From assembly GCA_903902325.1 (NCBI GenBank), contig CAIUUO010000183.1, positions 26,197 to 90,196 on the forward strand: a stretch of 64,000 nt of DNA, written 5' to 3'. The position numbers and the translations under genes were made by a program. Each line of letters begins with the position of its first letter. The stretch's first letter is position 1. Origin of the DNA: an uncultured Bacteroidia bacterium. GTDB lineage: Bacteria; Bacteroidota; Bacteroidia; Bacteroidales; Prolixibacteraceae. Shown in pieces: positions 1 through 9,587 of this stretch. A model generated the notes under the pieces. It made no database searches. It saw only the letters and a program-made list of their open reading frames with translations, and was not told the origin of the DNA.

Positions 1-594
1 GCCTTTTTCGTCCAGTGCGGGTTGAATTGGTATTTTGGAGAAATGTTCGGGTTCATAATTGGCAAGTTGCTCGCCATTAGTAGAAATAACCTGTTTGAAA
101 TAGCCGAAACGGTACAATAGTCCAATGGCAGTCATGTCAACCTTGGAATCGCTTGCCTCTTTCAGGTAATCGCCGGCAAGAACACCCAAACCACCTGAAT
201 AAATTTTCAAACTGGAGTGCAGTCCGAATTCCATGCTGAAATAGGCAATTTTGGGACCGCGCAGTTTTTTCCGTTCATTCAGATATCTGTTGAATTGATT
301 TTCAACGGATTTCATTCTGAGAACGAAAGATTCATTGGCTTTTAATTCCTGGAAACGATCGTGACTGGTTTGTTCAAGAAGAATGATTGGATTGTGTTCG
401 CAATTTTCCCAAATGAATGGATCGATTTCATTGAAGAGCGCTCTGGCATCTACATTCCATACCCACCAGAGATTACGCGAAATTGTGCGCAAAGTGGTCA
501 GTTCTGCTGGCAAGGCTGATTCAACAATAATTTTCTTCCAGGTTGGGTTGCTATTTTCGGGTTGTCTCAGATTTTTAAAATATGTTTCTTCCAT
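1..594 (-). CDS. glgP: Alpha-glucan (glycogen) phosphorylase, N-terminal part; C-terminus runs off the window
   Basis: Manual reverse-strand translation from 594: [12 protein letters not shown]...[24 protein letters not shown]...[37 protein letters not shown], typical of DUF3417/GlgP-type phosphorylases; open to window edge. Confidence 0.85.
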   Translation of the reverse strand, partial: MEETYFKNLRQPENSNPTWKKIIVESALPAELTTLRTISRNLWWVWNVDARALFNEIDPFIWENCEHNPIILLEQTSHDRFQELKANESFVLRMKSVENQFNRYLNERKKLRGPKIAYFSMEFGLHSSLKIYSGGLGVLAGDYLKEASDSKVDMTAIGLLYRFGYFKQVISTNGEQLANYEPEHFSKIPIQPALDEKG

Positions 595-744
595 TCTATC
601 AGTTATATTAACACAAAAGGACACTTCGATGTGTCGGTTAAATTGGGTCGCAATAATACCAATTTTGCCGTTCATTTACATATAAATACGGCCTCTTTTA
701 TGGAAAGTTACCGTATTTATAACAATTACTTCATATTACATTGG

Positions 745-2124
745 TTATTTCGAAGCCGTTTTCTTTGTTGTTTTTGGCTTTTTAACAGTTTTTGTAGCCA
801 GTTTTTCCTTTGTTTTTCCTTGAACCGGTGGAGTTTTTCTGAGTTTTTTAAGTTCCAGTTCTGCTTCCACCAATTTTATGGATTTCTCTTCAATGACCTT
901 TTTAAGTTTGGTCATTTCCTGCTCATTTTCATCGATTGGAACAAGATCGTTCAGGCGAAGGGTAAAGTCACTCAGCACGTTCATATAGTTGATAAATGCC
1001 TCATAAGGATTACCATATGGATTGAAAAACTTGTGTACTTCACCATCCGAGAAGAACTTTGTGCACATATAATAGAGATGGTCGTTGGATTGCAGATAGA
1101 TCCAATCTTTCAAAATTTGTTTATCCGTGCATTTTTTGACTCTGTCTCTTAATTCATACAGATGATGGAATGCATCTTTCTGTAGTTCATTTCCAAGCCA
1201 GGCAGAAAGGTCGCGTTCTTCATCCGCCCAGGATATTGGGTGCATTACATGAACGGCAGATACGGGTTGCAGGGCTTTGACAGCCTCACTTGGAGTGGAG
1301 AAGGTGAGTTCTTTGGTTTTCAGGATCATTTCAGGCAGGGTGTCCAGAAAATCAAAGATTCCTGTATTTTTCTTCTGAATCTCACCGAAGGTTTCGTAAT
1401 TCAGAAAAATATTAACGATTTCCTCCTGTTTGGGTAATTCCAGAAGCCACCGCGTCATTTTTGCTGCGGTAAGCGGATATTCGCTCCAGGATGAATTGGA
1501 GAAACGGAAGGAGAGGTCGTCGCTGAGCCGGTAGTTTCGCATCAATACTTTCTGTCTTGGATTTAGCGCATTGCAGTACAGGTAATTGGGACTTTTCCAG
1601 CCAAGAATGTGCTTAGCACCTTCTGTAAGGACAGTTTCAAAGCCCATCCTGTAAATCAGGTCGCCCAGTTCGTCAGAATAAATCAATTCTGAATTGCGGA
1701 AAACTTTTGGTTTTTGCTGAAAAAGCTCCTCAATCAGATCATCATGTGCTTTCACCTGCCTGGTAAATAGTTCCTCATCCACCAGTGAAACCAGTGAATT
1801 TGCGTAGGTACCCGAGAGGAATTCAACTGCTCCCGTGGCCGCAAGCTCCCTGAAAGAATCTATCACTTCGGGGGCATAGAGCCTGAACTGATCCATTGCT
1901 ACTCCGGAAATGGAAAATGAGACTTTAAATTTCCCCTTTAATTTTTTTATTTGCTTCAGAAGGATATGGTTGGCAGGAAGATAACAATTATCTGCAATCT
2001 TGCGCATGATCGTTTCATTGGCATAGTCATCGTAATAATAGGAATCATTGCCGATATCAAAAAACCGGTACTTACGGTAGCGGAATGGTTGGTGAATCTG
2101 AAAATTTAGGCAAATTGTCTTCAT
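745..2124 (-). CDS. Glycoside hydrolase family 57 (alpha-amylase-like)
   Basis: ORF 459 aa; MKTICLNFQIHQPFRYRKYRFFDIG and EFLSGTYANSLVSL, FRNSELIYSDEL are GH57-type motifs; neighbours are glycogen genes. Confidence 0.85.
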   Translation of the reverse strand: MKTICLNFQIHQPFRYRKYRFFDIGNDSYYYDDYANETIMRKIADNCYLPANHILLKQIKKLKGKFKVSFSISGVAMDQFRLYAPEVIDSFRELAATGAVEFLSGTYANSLVSLVDEELFTRQVKAHDDLIEELFQQKPKVFRNSELIYSDELGDLIYRMGFETVLTEGAKHILGWKSPNYLYCNALNPRQKVLMRNYRLSDDLSFRFSNSSWSEYPLTAAKMTRWLLELPKQEEIVNIFLNYETFGEIQKKNTGIFDFLDTLPEMILKTKELTFSTPSEAVKALQPVSAVHVMHPISWADEERDLSAWLGNELQKDAFHHLYELRDRVKKCTDKQILKDWIYLQSNDHLYYMCTKFFSDGEVHKFFNPYGNPYEAFINYMNVLSDFTLRLNDLVPIDENEQEMTKLKKVIEEKSIKLVEAELELKKLRKTPPVQGKTKEKLATKTVKKPKTTKKTASK

Positions 2125-2148
2125 GGTTTGAACTATTATCGATGTGAA

Positions 2149-3438
2149 TTATCTCATTGCTTTTTTATACACCTCTCGTACGTGGGCTGCCGAATGTTTC
2201 CATTGCAGGTTATCGACCTCTACCCTGCCGAATTTTCTGAACATGGCAGAAAGTGCCGGATATTTTATGATGCCGTAAATGGCATCTGCCATGGCATTGA
2301 TGTCCCAAAAATCTACTTTAATTGCATGCGTCAGGATCTCTGCTACTCCAGACTGTTTAGAAATGATTACGGGAACATCCGTCATCATGGCTTCCAGCGG
2401 AGAAATTCCAAATGGTTCAGAAACAGAAGGCATGACATAGACATCGCTCATGCGGAACATATCAAAGACATCATCCCCTTTCAGAAAACCGGTATAATGG
2501 AACCTGTCAGAGATCCCCAGGCGGGCAGTTCGCCGGATCATTTTTTCCATCATATCGCCACTTCCAGCCATCACAAAACGGACGTTTTCGGTACGTTTCA
2601 AAACCTGATAGGCGGCTTCGATGAAATATTCAGGTCCTTTTTGCATTGTAATACGCCCAAGGAAAGTAACAATCTTGTCGTTGATACCCCTTTTAAACAG
2701 CTCGGTATCCTTGTTTTCAACGGGTTCAACCGCATTGTAGACCGTGGTAATTTTTTTTGGGTTGATACCATATTTTTCGATGACAATCTTTTTGGTCAGG
2801 TTGCTGACAGTGATAATCTGATCAGCAATTTCCATTCCTTCCCGTTCGATCGCGTATACTTTTGGATTAACACTTCCACCGCTGCGGTCGAAGTCTGTGG
2901 CGTGAACATGGATTACAAGGGGTTTGCCGCTTACACGTTTGGCAGCAATGCCTGCAGGATAAGCCAACCAGTCGTGTGCATGAATTACGTCAAAAACGTA
3001 TTCACGGCCGATGTACTCGGCTACAATTGCATAATTTGCAATCTCTTCGAGAAGATTAGCCCCATATTTCCCGGAAAAAGGTATTTTGCCTTGTGCATCT
3101 GTCTGCACAAACCTGGTGGAAGCAGAGAGCCGTTGCTGGGTTAATTGCCAGAACTCTTCAGGATCGGCATAGGGAATCAGGTTGGACTGAACCTCTGTAA
3201 TATCGATCTGATGATCTGAATTGTAAACATTCACGTGCTTCCGGGTAATGGGAATCTCGTTGGCCCCGATTATTTTTTTCACGGCCGTGTCATCTTCATC
3301 GCCGTATGCCTTGGGTACAACAAAAAGCACTTCAATGTCATCAAACTGAGCCAACCCCCTGGTCAGGCCGAAACTTGCCGTCCCAAGACCACCGCTTATA
3401 TGAGGGGGAAATTCCCATCCAAACATCAATACCTTCAT
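2149..3438 (-). CDS. Glycosyltransferase family 4 / glycogen synthase-like
   Basis: MKVLMFGWEFPPHISGGLGTASFGLTRGLA start and PSVSEPFGISPLEAM C-terminal GT4 motif. Confidence 0.85.
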   Translation of the reverse strand: MKVLMFGWEFPPHISGGLGTASFGLTRGLAQFDDIEVLFVVPKAYGDEDDTAVKKIIGANEIPITRKHVNVYNSDHQIDITEVQSNLIPYADPEEFWQLTQQRLSASTRFVQTDAQGKIPFSGKYGANLLEEIANYAIVAEYIGREYVFDVIHAHDWLAYPAGIAAKRVSGKPLVIHVHATDFDRSGGSVNPKVYAIEREGMEIADQIITVSNLTKKIVIEKYGINPKKITTVYNAVEPVENKDTELFKRGINDKIVTFLGRITMQKGPEYFIEAAYQVLKRTENVRFVMAGSGDMMEKMIRRTARLGISDRFHYTGFLKGDDVFDMFRMSDVYVMPSVSEPFGISPLEAMMTDVPVIISKQSGVAEILTHAIKVDFWDINAMADAIYGIIKYPALSAMFRKFGRVEVDNLQWKHSAAHVREVYKKAMR

Positions 3439-3447
3439 ATCTTTGGT

Positions 3448-5409
3448 TTAGTTAGCTTTGATTTTACCTTCTTCTTCGAATTTTTCAACCAGTTTACTGG
3501 CCATAATGACTCCCGCTACATTCCATGCCTGTGAGATGGAACCCTTTGCAGTATGAGGTGGATTACCTTCGTAAGATTCAGAGAGGGTTCCTATGCAATT
3601 TTCAGACATCTCGTTTTTAAATCCTTCCAGACAATTTTTAGCAAAAGAAAGACCACCTGCTTTGTGAACTTCGAGGTAAGTCTTCACGAAAGGATAGATC
3701 AAGTATGGATAAACAGTTCCCTGGTGCGCGGCCTCGGAAAAATCATTCGCACACTCACCCGACATTCCTTTGTAGGCAGGATCGTTAGGAGTAAGTGTGC
3801 GAATTCCGACTGGTGTCAGAAGTTCGTTGCGCACAGTGCTAACGATCATTTTTTTCTGAGTTCGGGACAATGGAGATAAATCAAGGGATGCGGCCAGGAG
3901 CATATTTGGACGTATCGACCAGTCGGTGAAGATTCCATCAATATAATCAGCCAACTGATTTCGTTCCTCACTCCAGAAGAGGGAGAGAAATGATTCTGCG
4001 ATCAGGGCAGGCAAATGTTTCCATTCTTTCACAAAAGTTTTATCGCCAGAAGCTTCTGCCAACCTTAATGCAAAAGAAACTGCATTGTACCACAAGGCAT
4101 TGATTTCGACAGTCAGTCCTCCCCTTTGGGTGACAGGCTCCCCGTTAAAGTAATCGTCCATCCAGGTGAGGGCAACGCCATCTTTTTTGGCGTAGATCAA
4201 TCCGTTTTCCTGCATGTGGATATTGAAATCAGTACCTTCACGGTAGTTGACTAAAATTTCTTTCAGGTATTTGCCGTAAGTATTCCAGATTTCTTTGGCT
4301 GGCTTGAATTTTTCCAGCTCCTGCATTGCATTGAATACCAGCAAAGGGGCATCTGAAGTGTCAAAGAAACTTTCCTGACCGGCATATTTTGGTAATAATC
4401 CGTTCTTTAACCGGTTCAGATTGGTTTGCAAAACAGCTTCGAAACTTTTTACATCATCTCTGCTTAGGAAGATCCCTGCTAATGAAAGCAAAGTCTGTCG
4501 TGTGATGGATTCGTACCAGGGATAACCTGCGATGAGATCCACTCCATCGGGTCGTTCCCAAAGGAACTGCAAGCCTGAATTATAAAGACAATTGATAAAT
4601 GAGTCTCTGGGTATGCGCAGTTTTTTCTCGCTTTCGTATAGTTTCAGGAAGCCTGATGGTTTTTGTTCGGTCGTCGAAGCGGAAAAAATGATTGATTCTC
4701 CCTTTTGGATAGAAACCTCGAAATAGCCTGGTACGAAAAGATCTTCCTGAAATTCGTAGCCCCTCTCCTGCTCCTTGATGTACTCAATATTTTTGAACCA
4801 GTCGGGTACCGGAACGAAATCGCATTCTTTTGACAGCTGCATGAAAAAATCGGGATAGCTGTCATACAGTTTCATACGGATTCCATTGGCAACCGGCGTG
4901 TATTTTGAGTTGGCATAGAGGTTGGCCTTGCAGAGAGAATGGACGCTCCTGAAAGCCATAAAAGGTTTGAACCTAAGTTTGGTCGGACTATTTGCCTCTT
5001 CAAGGGTGTATTTTATCAATATCTGATTTTCATGTTCGACGAGTAACCGTGTTCGGGTCAGAATAACTCCGCCAACACGATAAGTATGTTTTTGAATGGT
5101 ATCAAATTCAAAATTTCGAATGTACTTATGACCCTTGGGTTCGTAAAAATCACCCGGAAATTTATGAATTCCAAGATTAAACTGAGCATCGTGCTGAATG
5201 ACTGTTTCATCCAAAGTGGATAGCAGCACATGTTTACCGCCATCCAACTCGTCTAATCGAACTACGAGTAAACCGTGGTATTTACGCGTATTGCATCCGG
5301 CCAGGGTGGTGGATGAATAGGCGCCTCCCCGATTGGTCCGCAAGGTTTCGCGTTCCAGTGAATAGGATAAATTGACCAGTTTATCTTTATCAAAATGCAG
5401 ATATCCCAT
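3448..5409 (-). CDS. Glycogen debranching enzyme (amylo-alpha-1,6-glucosidase family)
   Basis: ORF 653 aa; SLERETLRTNRGGAYSSTTLAGCNTRKYHGLLV; GDE C-terminal domain features; operonic with GT4 and GH57. Confidence 0.88.
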   Translation of the reverse strand: MGYLHFDKDKLVNLSYSLERETLRTNRGGAYSSTTLAGCNTRKYHGLLVVRLDELDGGKHVLLSTLDETVIQHDAQFNLGIHKFPGDFYEPKGHKYIRNFEFDTIQKHTYRVGGVILTRTRLLVEHENQILIKYTLEEANSPTKLRFKPFMAFRSVHSLCKANLYANSKYTPVANGIRMKLYDSYPDFFMQLSKECDFVPVPDWFKNIEYIKEQERGYEFQEDLFVPGYFEVSIQKGESIIFSASTTEQKPSGFLKLYESEKKLRIPRDSFINCLYNSGLQFLWERPDGVDLIAGYPWYESITRQTLLSLAGIFLSRDDVKSFEAVLQTNLNRLKNGLLPKYAGQESFFDTSDAPLLVFNAMQELEKFKPAKEIWNTYGKYLKEILVNYREGTDFNIHMQENGLIYAKKDGVALTWMDDYFNGEPVTQRGGLTVEINALWYNAVSFALRLAEASGDKTFVKEWKHLPALIAESFLSLFWSEERNQLADYIDGIFTDWSIRPNMLLAASLDLSPLSRTQKKMIVSTVRNELLTPVGIRTLTPNDPAYKGMSGECANDFSEAAHQGTVYPYLIYPFVKTYLEVHKAGGLSFAKNCLEGFKNEMSENCIGTLSESYEGNPPHTAKGSISQAWNVAGVIMASKLVEKFEEEGKIKAN

Positions 5410-5504
5410 AATTTACGAACTATTAAAAAATTGAATGGCCGTAAGGTAAGATAAATACTTGGCCAGATAGGTTAAAAATAAGCAAAGCTTTCGTTAAAAA
5501 AAAT

Positions 5505-6518
5505 TTACATCCCCTTTTTTTGAATGATATCAATTATTAATTTTTCGAAATTGACGTAAGGATAGTCGGTGGCGAGTTGAATAATTTCATTATTGAGTCT
5601 GGAAAGTAAATCATGATAAGCGGAATTATCAGCAGTAAATGGTTTGTGAGACAACGTTTTAACTATCTTTTCCACCTTTGAAACAATTTCCTTGTTTTCG
5701 TTATTCAGGAAAACGTCGTTGAATTTTTCCTGAACATAAGCTGTTGCGGTCTCACTCAGATGTAACATGTCGCTTGCATAGAACCTGTAATCGCGCAACT
5801 CGTCCATTACCAATTCATAAGAAGGGAAATAGGTGATTTTTACTGATCCATACCATGACATCAAATTATCGACAAGCAAAAAGAGCCCTGATTTGCTAAC
5901 CTGATTTTCGAAGTTGCCATCTTTTAAATGACGAATCGGACTTATGGTTAATACGATGCTCAATTCCGGTAGAATAGTGAAAAGCCGATCCAGCAAACCA
6001 ATCCATTGGCTTGTCATCTCTTCTACTGACAATCTTTTGCGGAAAAACCTTTTCGCAGGAAGTTTGTGACAATTTCCGACGATTGTGCCCAGTTCTTTTT
6101 CCCTGTAAACCCATGATGTTCCGAAGGTAAGGAACAGATGAGAGGCCGTTTTTATTTGAGCGGCAGCCAGCGAGACAGAATTGTTCATCAGGTCCAGTGC
6201 AATCTCTTTGTCGGGATGTGAATACCGACTATGGAATGAGAAATTATTCCACAAACCGTTGGCATAGAAAAGGTCTGATTCCTGAAAACATTTTTCACTT
6301 ATCAGGAATTCGACGTTTGTTGCGATGGAAGCCGGGTTGTACAATATACCGCATGGGTTGGTCAAAACGGGAAAGCAAAGATTCTGTAAATTATTCCCAA
6401 TGTTTTCAGTAAAGCAGGACCCGATCATCACGATGTTTCGCCGGTAGGAGAGTTGCCTCGGAATTTTCGGCATTGCGACTTCTGTTCGAAAAGCTATCAT
6501 AGTTGCTTGTTTATCCAT
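5505..6518 (-). CDS. GSCFA domain-containing protein
   Basis: IGSCFTENIGNNLQNLCFPVLTNPCGILYNPASIA; likely start at internal Met (MIAFRTEV). Confidence 0.85.
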   Translation of the reverse strand: MDKQATMIAFRTEVAMPKIPRQLSYRRNIVMIGSCFTENIGNNLQNLCFPVLTNPCGILYNPASIATNVEFLISEKCFQESDLFYANGLWNNFSFHSRYSHPDKEIALDLMNNSVSLAAAQIKTASHLFLTFGTSWVYREKELGTIVGNCHKLPAKRFFRKRLSVEEMTSQWIGLLDRLFTILPELSIVLTISPIRHLKDGNFENQVSKSGLFLLVDNLMSWYGSVKITYFPSYELVMDELRDYRFYASDMLHLSETATAYVQEKFNDVFLNNENKEIVSKVEKIVKTLSHKPFTADNSAYHDLLSRLNNEIIQLATDYPYVNFEKLIIDIIQKKGM

Positions 6519-7327
6519 TCGATGGTAAATTTGGTCACCTTGTCATTTTGATCCCAGGCATGCAACTGGTGAGGCCCTTCTTCCCACTCCCGGAAGGTAA
6601 CCCTGCCGGGAAGACTGTTCGCCAGCTTTTCTGCTGCTGCAGGAACAGAAACCTTGTCGTGGGTGCCATGCATGAACAGCATCGGGATTGTGTCGGGTAA
6701 ACTTTCGGAATTGATTTTTTTACTTGCCAGCTGCACCTCTCTGAAGCAGCGCGCAGAAATTCTTTTGTGCATCAGGGGGTCCCGCTCTTTTGGGGGAGTA
6801 TTTGGTGAAGGTGGGGCAAAGTCCCTGGATTTCAGTCCGGTATTGATCGTAACCTGCGGCAGGATTGAATCTGCGAGCCAGATGGCCAGACTTTTAAGTT
6901 GGCCTGGTGGCTGTGCCAGTTCCAGCCAGGATGATGCCAGGATGGCCATCTCCGGCAGGTTTTCCTTTAGTTCCAACCAGGACATGACGATGGTTGCTCC
7001 CATGCTGTGTCCATAGAGTACAATGGGAATATCCGGGAAATTTTCCCTGGCTTTCTGCATCATAAGGGTTACATCGGCCAGATACTCTGAATATCTGTGG
7101 ATCGTTCCCTGTTTTCCTCCTGAATGACCATGACCTCTGAGATCGAATGAGATGATTGCGAAGCCCTCCCTGACAAATGAACCAAACCACTCTTCGTACC
7201 TCCTGCAATGCGTCCCGTGTCCATGTACAAATGCCAGTACTGCCTTAGGTGGAACCAATGGATACTCCAGAACTGCGTATAAGTTGAGGCCATCGAAAGA
7301 GGTCCAGTTTTGTTCTTTCATATTCAA
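6497..7327 (-). CDS. Alpha/beta hydrolase (lysophospholipase/monoacylglycerol lipase-like)
   Basis: FVHGHGTHCRRYEEW, DLRGHGHSGG, YGHSMGATI nucleophile elbow, GTHDKVS. Confidence 0.85.
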   Translation of the reverse strand: MNMKEQNWTSFDGLNLYAVLEYPLVPPKAVLAFVHGHGTHCRRYEEWFGSFVREGFAIISFDLRGHGHSGGKQGTIHRYSEYLADVTLMMQKARENFPDIPIVLYGHSMGATIVMSWLELKENLPEMAILASSWLELAQPPGQLKSLAIWLADSILPQVTINTGLKSRDFAPPSPNTPPKERDPLMHKRISARCFREVQLASKKINSESLPDTIPMLFMHGTHDKVSVPAAAEKLANSLPGRVTFREWEEGPHQLHAWDQNDKVTKFTIEWINKQL

Positions 7328-7352
7328 TCTGAAAAATTTAGATTAACACTCC

Positions 7353-7435
7353 GGTCCCTGATTCTTCGGTCCCTGAGCCTGTCGAAGGGGTCGAAGGGTG
7401 GATTTTGGATTTTGGATTTTCGATTTTGGATTGAT
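7353..7435. repeat. 47-bp dispersed repeat followed by GATTTTG heptamer array
   Basis: ggtccctgattcttcggtccctgagcctgtcgaaggggtcgaagggt (7353-7399), near-identical inverted copy at 13942-13988; gattttg x4 with 7-bp period from 7401. Confidence 0.9.
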
Positions 7436-7478
7436 GGACTCCGAAAATTCCATCATTACTTGAACAGCAAAGATAGTA

Positions 7479-8417
7479 TCATTTTGAGCCTGAGAGAAAT
7501 CCCAGTGTATTTTTCATGCGGTCAAACCCGGCACGTTCTACGGCGGTACCTTTGAAAAGCCTTTTGTAGGTGGGCTTTTCAAGAATTTGCCACTCCGGGA
7601 CAGTCATTTCCAGCAGTTCCTGTATTGGTTGAAATTCGGGGACCTGATGTTGCTCCGATCTGCTGTTCCATGGGCATACTTCCTGGCAGATGTCGCAACC
7701 AATAAGGCGGTTTGAGAGGCTTCCGGCCAATTGTTCAGGAATTTCATCCTTTGTCTCTATGGTGAGGTATGAAATGCATTTGGTAGCATCCAGCAACGAC
7801 GGGGAGATAATTGCTCCTGTGGGACAACTGTCCATACATCTGCTGCATGATCCGCAAAGATTGTTCCCAAATGGTTCATCGTAATCCAGTTCCAGATCGA
7901 GAACTAGTTCACCAATAAACAGGAAACTGCCAAGTTTGGGGCTGATCAACAGGGTATTTTTCCCGATCCATCCGAGTCCGGCCCTGCTGGCCAGCGCTTT
8001 TTCCAGCAAAGGCGCCGAGTCGGCAAAAACCCTGCCTTCGCATGGTGCAAGATCTGTTTGAATGTAGGAAAGGAGCCTAAAGAGTCGTTCCTTTACTGCT
8101 TGATGATAGTCTTTCCCCAAAGCATATTTAGAAATAACCGGTGCTTGAGGGTCTTCCTGCTTTTTGGAAGTGTAGTAATTGAGCAATACAGAAACTACTG
8201 ATTTTGCACCCTCAACCAATTCTGCCGGATTCACTCTTTTTTCAAAATGATTGGCCATGTAAGCCATCGTACCGTGGTACCCTGATTCTAACCATTGCAT
8301 CAATCGGTTGTCATCCTCCTTCAGCCTTTTGGCCGGAGAGATCCCGCAGGCAGAAAACCCCAGTTCAGAGGCTTTGGCTTTGATGAGTTGGCTGAAAGTG
8401 ACAGGCAAAAAAGACAT
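7479..8417 (-). CDS. queG: Epoxyqueuosine reductase
   Basis: Two 4Fe-4S motifs (CGSCSRCMDSCPTGAI; CDICQEVCPWN) and ALGKDYHQAVKERL typical of QueG. Confidence 0.93.
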   Translation of the reverse strand: MSFLPVTFSQLIKAKASELGFSACGISPAKRLKEDDNRLMQWLESGYHGTMAYMANHFEKRVNPAELVEGAKSVVSVLLNYYTSKKQEDPQAPVISKYALGKDYHQAVKERLFRLLSYIQTDLAPCEGRVFADSAPLLEKALASRAGLGWIGKNTLLISPKLGSFLFIGELVLDLELDYDEPFGNNLCGSCSRCMDSCPTGAIISPSLLDATKCISYLTIETKDEIPEQLAGSLSNRLIGCDICQEVCPWNSRSEQHQVPEFQPIQELLEMTVPEWQILEKPTYKRLFKGTAVERAGFDRMKNTLGFLSGSK

Positions 8418-8427
8418 TAATATTTTT

Positions 8428-8454
8428 GTTTGAAAAGTTTGAAATGTTTGAAAT
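8428..8454. repeat. 9-bp tandem repeat gtttgaaat x3
   Basis: gtttgaaaa gtttgaaat gtttgaaat read directly. Confidence 0.8.
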
Positions 8455-8558
8455 GTTGGTCGTCTTAAACATTCATCAAAAAACGATTGCGAATAGAAGA
8501 ATAAATAAATTCCAGGGTCTGTTCGCAGATGTTGAATTATGTTCTTTCCTGATACTGT

Positions 8559-8954
8559 CTATTTTGGATTTGGTTCTATCATATCCCATAAATTGCCATA
8601 GGTATCCTTGAATACGAAAACGGATCCGTAGGGTTCAGTTCTCGGAGGATCTATGATTCTTACCTTATTGTCGAGCAAGGTCTGGTAGTCTCTCTGCAGG
8701 TTGTCGGAATAGAGGAACAGGAACACCCTGCCTCCTGTTTGATTGCCGATCCTGCTTTTTTGTTCCTCATCCGAGGCCTTTGCGAGCAATATGGAGCAAC
8801 CTCCAGAACTTCCAGGAGAGACGAGTACCCAGCGTTTGGTGTCAGATATCACAGTATCTTCAAGAAGTTTGAAGTTCAGGGTATGCAGGTAATACTCGAT
8901 TGCCTTATCGTAATCATCTACCAAAAGTGCTACATGGGCCAGGGATTTTATCAT
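8559..8954 (-). CDS. VOC (glyoxalase/bleomycin resistance) family protein
   Basis: MIKSLAHVALLVDDYDKAIEYYLHTLNFKLLED. Confidence 0.88.
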   Translation of the reverse strand: MIKSLAHVALLVDDYDKAIEYYLHTLNFKLLEDTVISDTKRWVLVSPGSSGGCSILLAKASDEEQKSRIGNQTGGRVFLFLYSDNLQRDYQTLLDNKVRIIDPPRTEPYGSVFVFKDTYGNLWDMIEPNPK

Positions 8955-9577
8955 GACTTTCTGAATAAGATGGTTAAAATGCGCGGTACCGACTGTTTGT
9001 TGTCATTGTCAAAATACTCTTTGATGTCCATGATTTCAAATCCATATTTTTTAGCTGATTCTGTAAAATCAGATACATGATGGTTGAAACAGTTGACGAT
9101 CTGCAGTCCTTCGGCCGTTTCAAATCTGGCTTTTGTACCGGTATATTGTTTAAACGGATGAAGTTCTCCCAGGTAAACTATTCCTCCCTGATTTAAGGAA
9201 GTGGATGCCTTTTCAAAAACCGGATCCAGATTCTCAATGTGTTCAAGCACCAGACTGAAAACAAGGAGGTCATATTTTTGGGTAATGAATGTCCATGGTT
9301 GATTCATATCGGCTTGCAGGAATTGTACTTTTCCTGATTGAATTTTCTTCTTTGCCCTTGACAGCATTTCTTCAGACAGATCGACAGCCAGTATTTCCTT
9401 CGATTTTGACAGCAGCCATCTTGTATTTTTTCCAGTACCGCAGCCGATTTCAAGACAAGAATCAAATGCCAGATCAGCCAAATTATCTTTTAAGGCCAAT
9501 GCTTCAAGATCCCTTGTCTTGTTGTCGTTGGTGTCGTACTGGTCGGCCCAGCTGTCGTATGCTTGTCTGACTTCCAT
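8951..9577 (-). CDS. Class I SAM-dependent methyltransferase
   Basis: CLEIGCGTGKNTRWL motif I, LAVDLSEEMLSRAKKK; overlaps VOC gene by 4 bp. Confidence 0.88.
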   Translation of the reverse strand: MEVRQAYDSWADQYDTNDNKTRDLEALALKDNLADLAFDSCLEIGCGTGKNTRWLLSKSKEILAVDLSEEMLSRAKKKIQSGKVQFLQADMNQPWTFITQKYDLLVFSLVLEHIENLDPVFEKASTSLNQGGIVYLGELHPFKQYTGTKARFETAEGLQIVNCFNHHVSDFTESAKKYGFEIMDIKEYFDNDNKQSVPRILTILFRKS

Positions 9578-9587
9578 CTTTTGACTG

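Noticed and set aside
562-1152. 196-aa plus-strand ORF (Phe/Leu-rich)
   Set aside because: Antisense to the GH57 gene 3' end and the gap before glgP; composition typical of shadow translation
2128-3144. 338-aa plus-strand ORF opposite the GT4 gene
   Set aside because: Antisense shadow ORF of a well-supported glycosyltransferase; the same applies to most other short ORFs overlapping the listed CDSs
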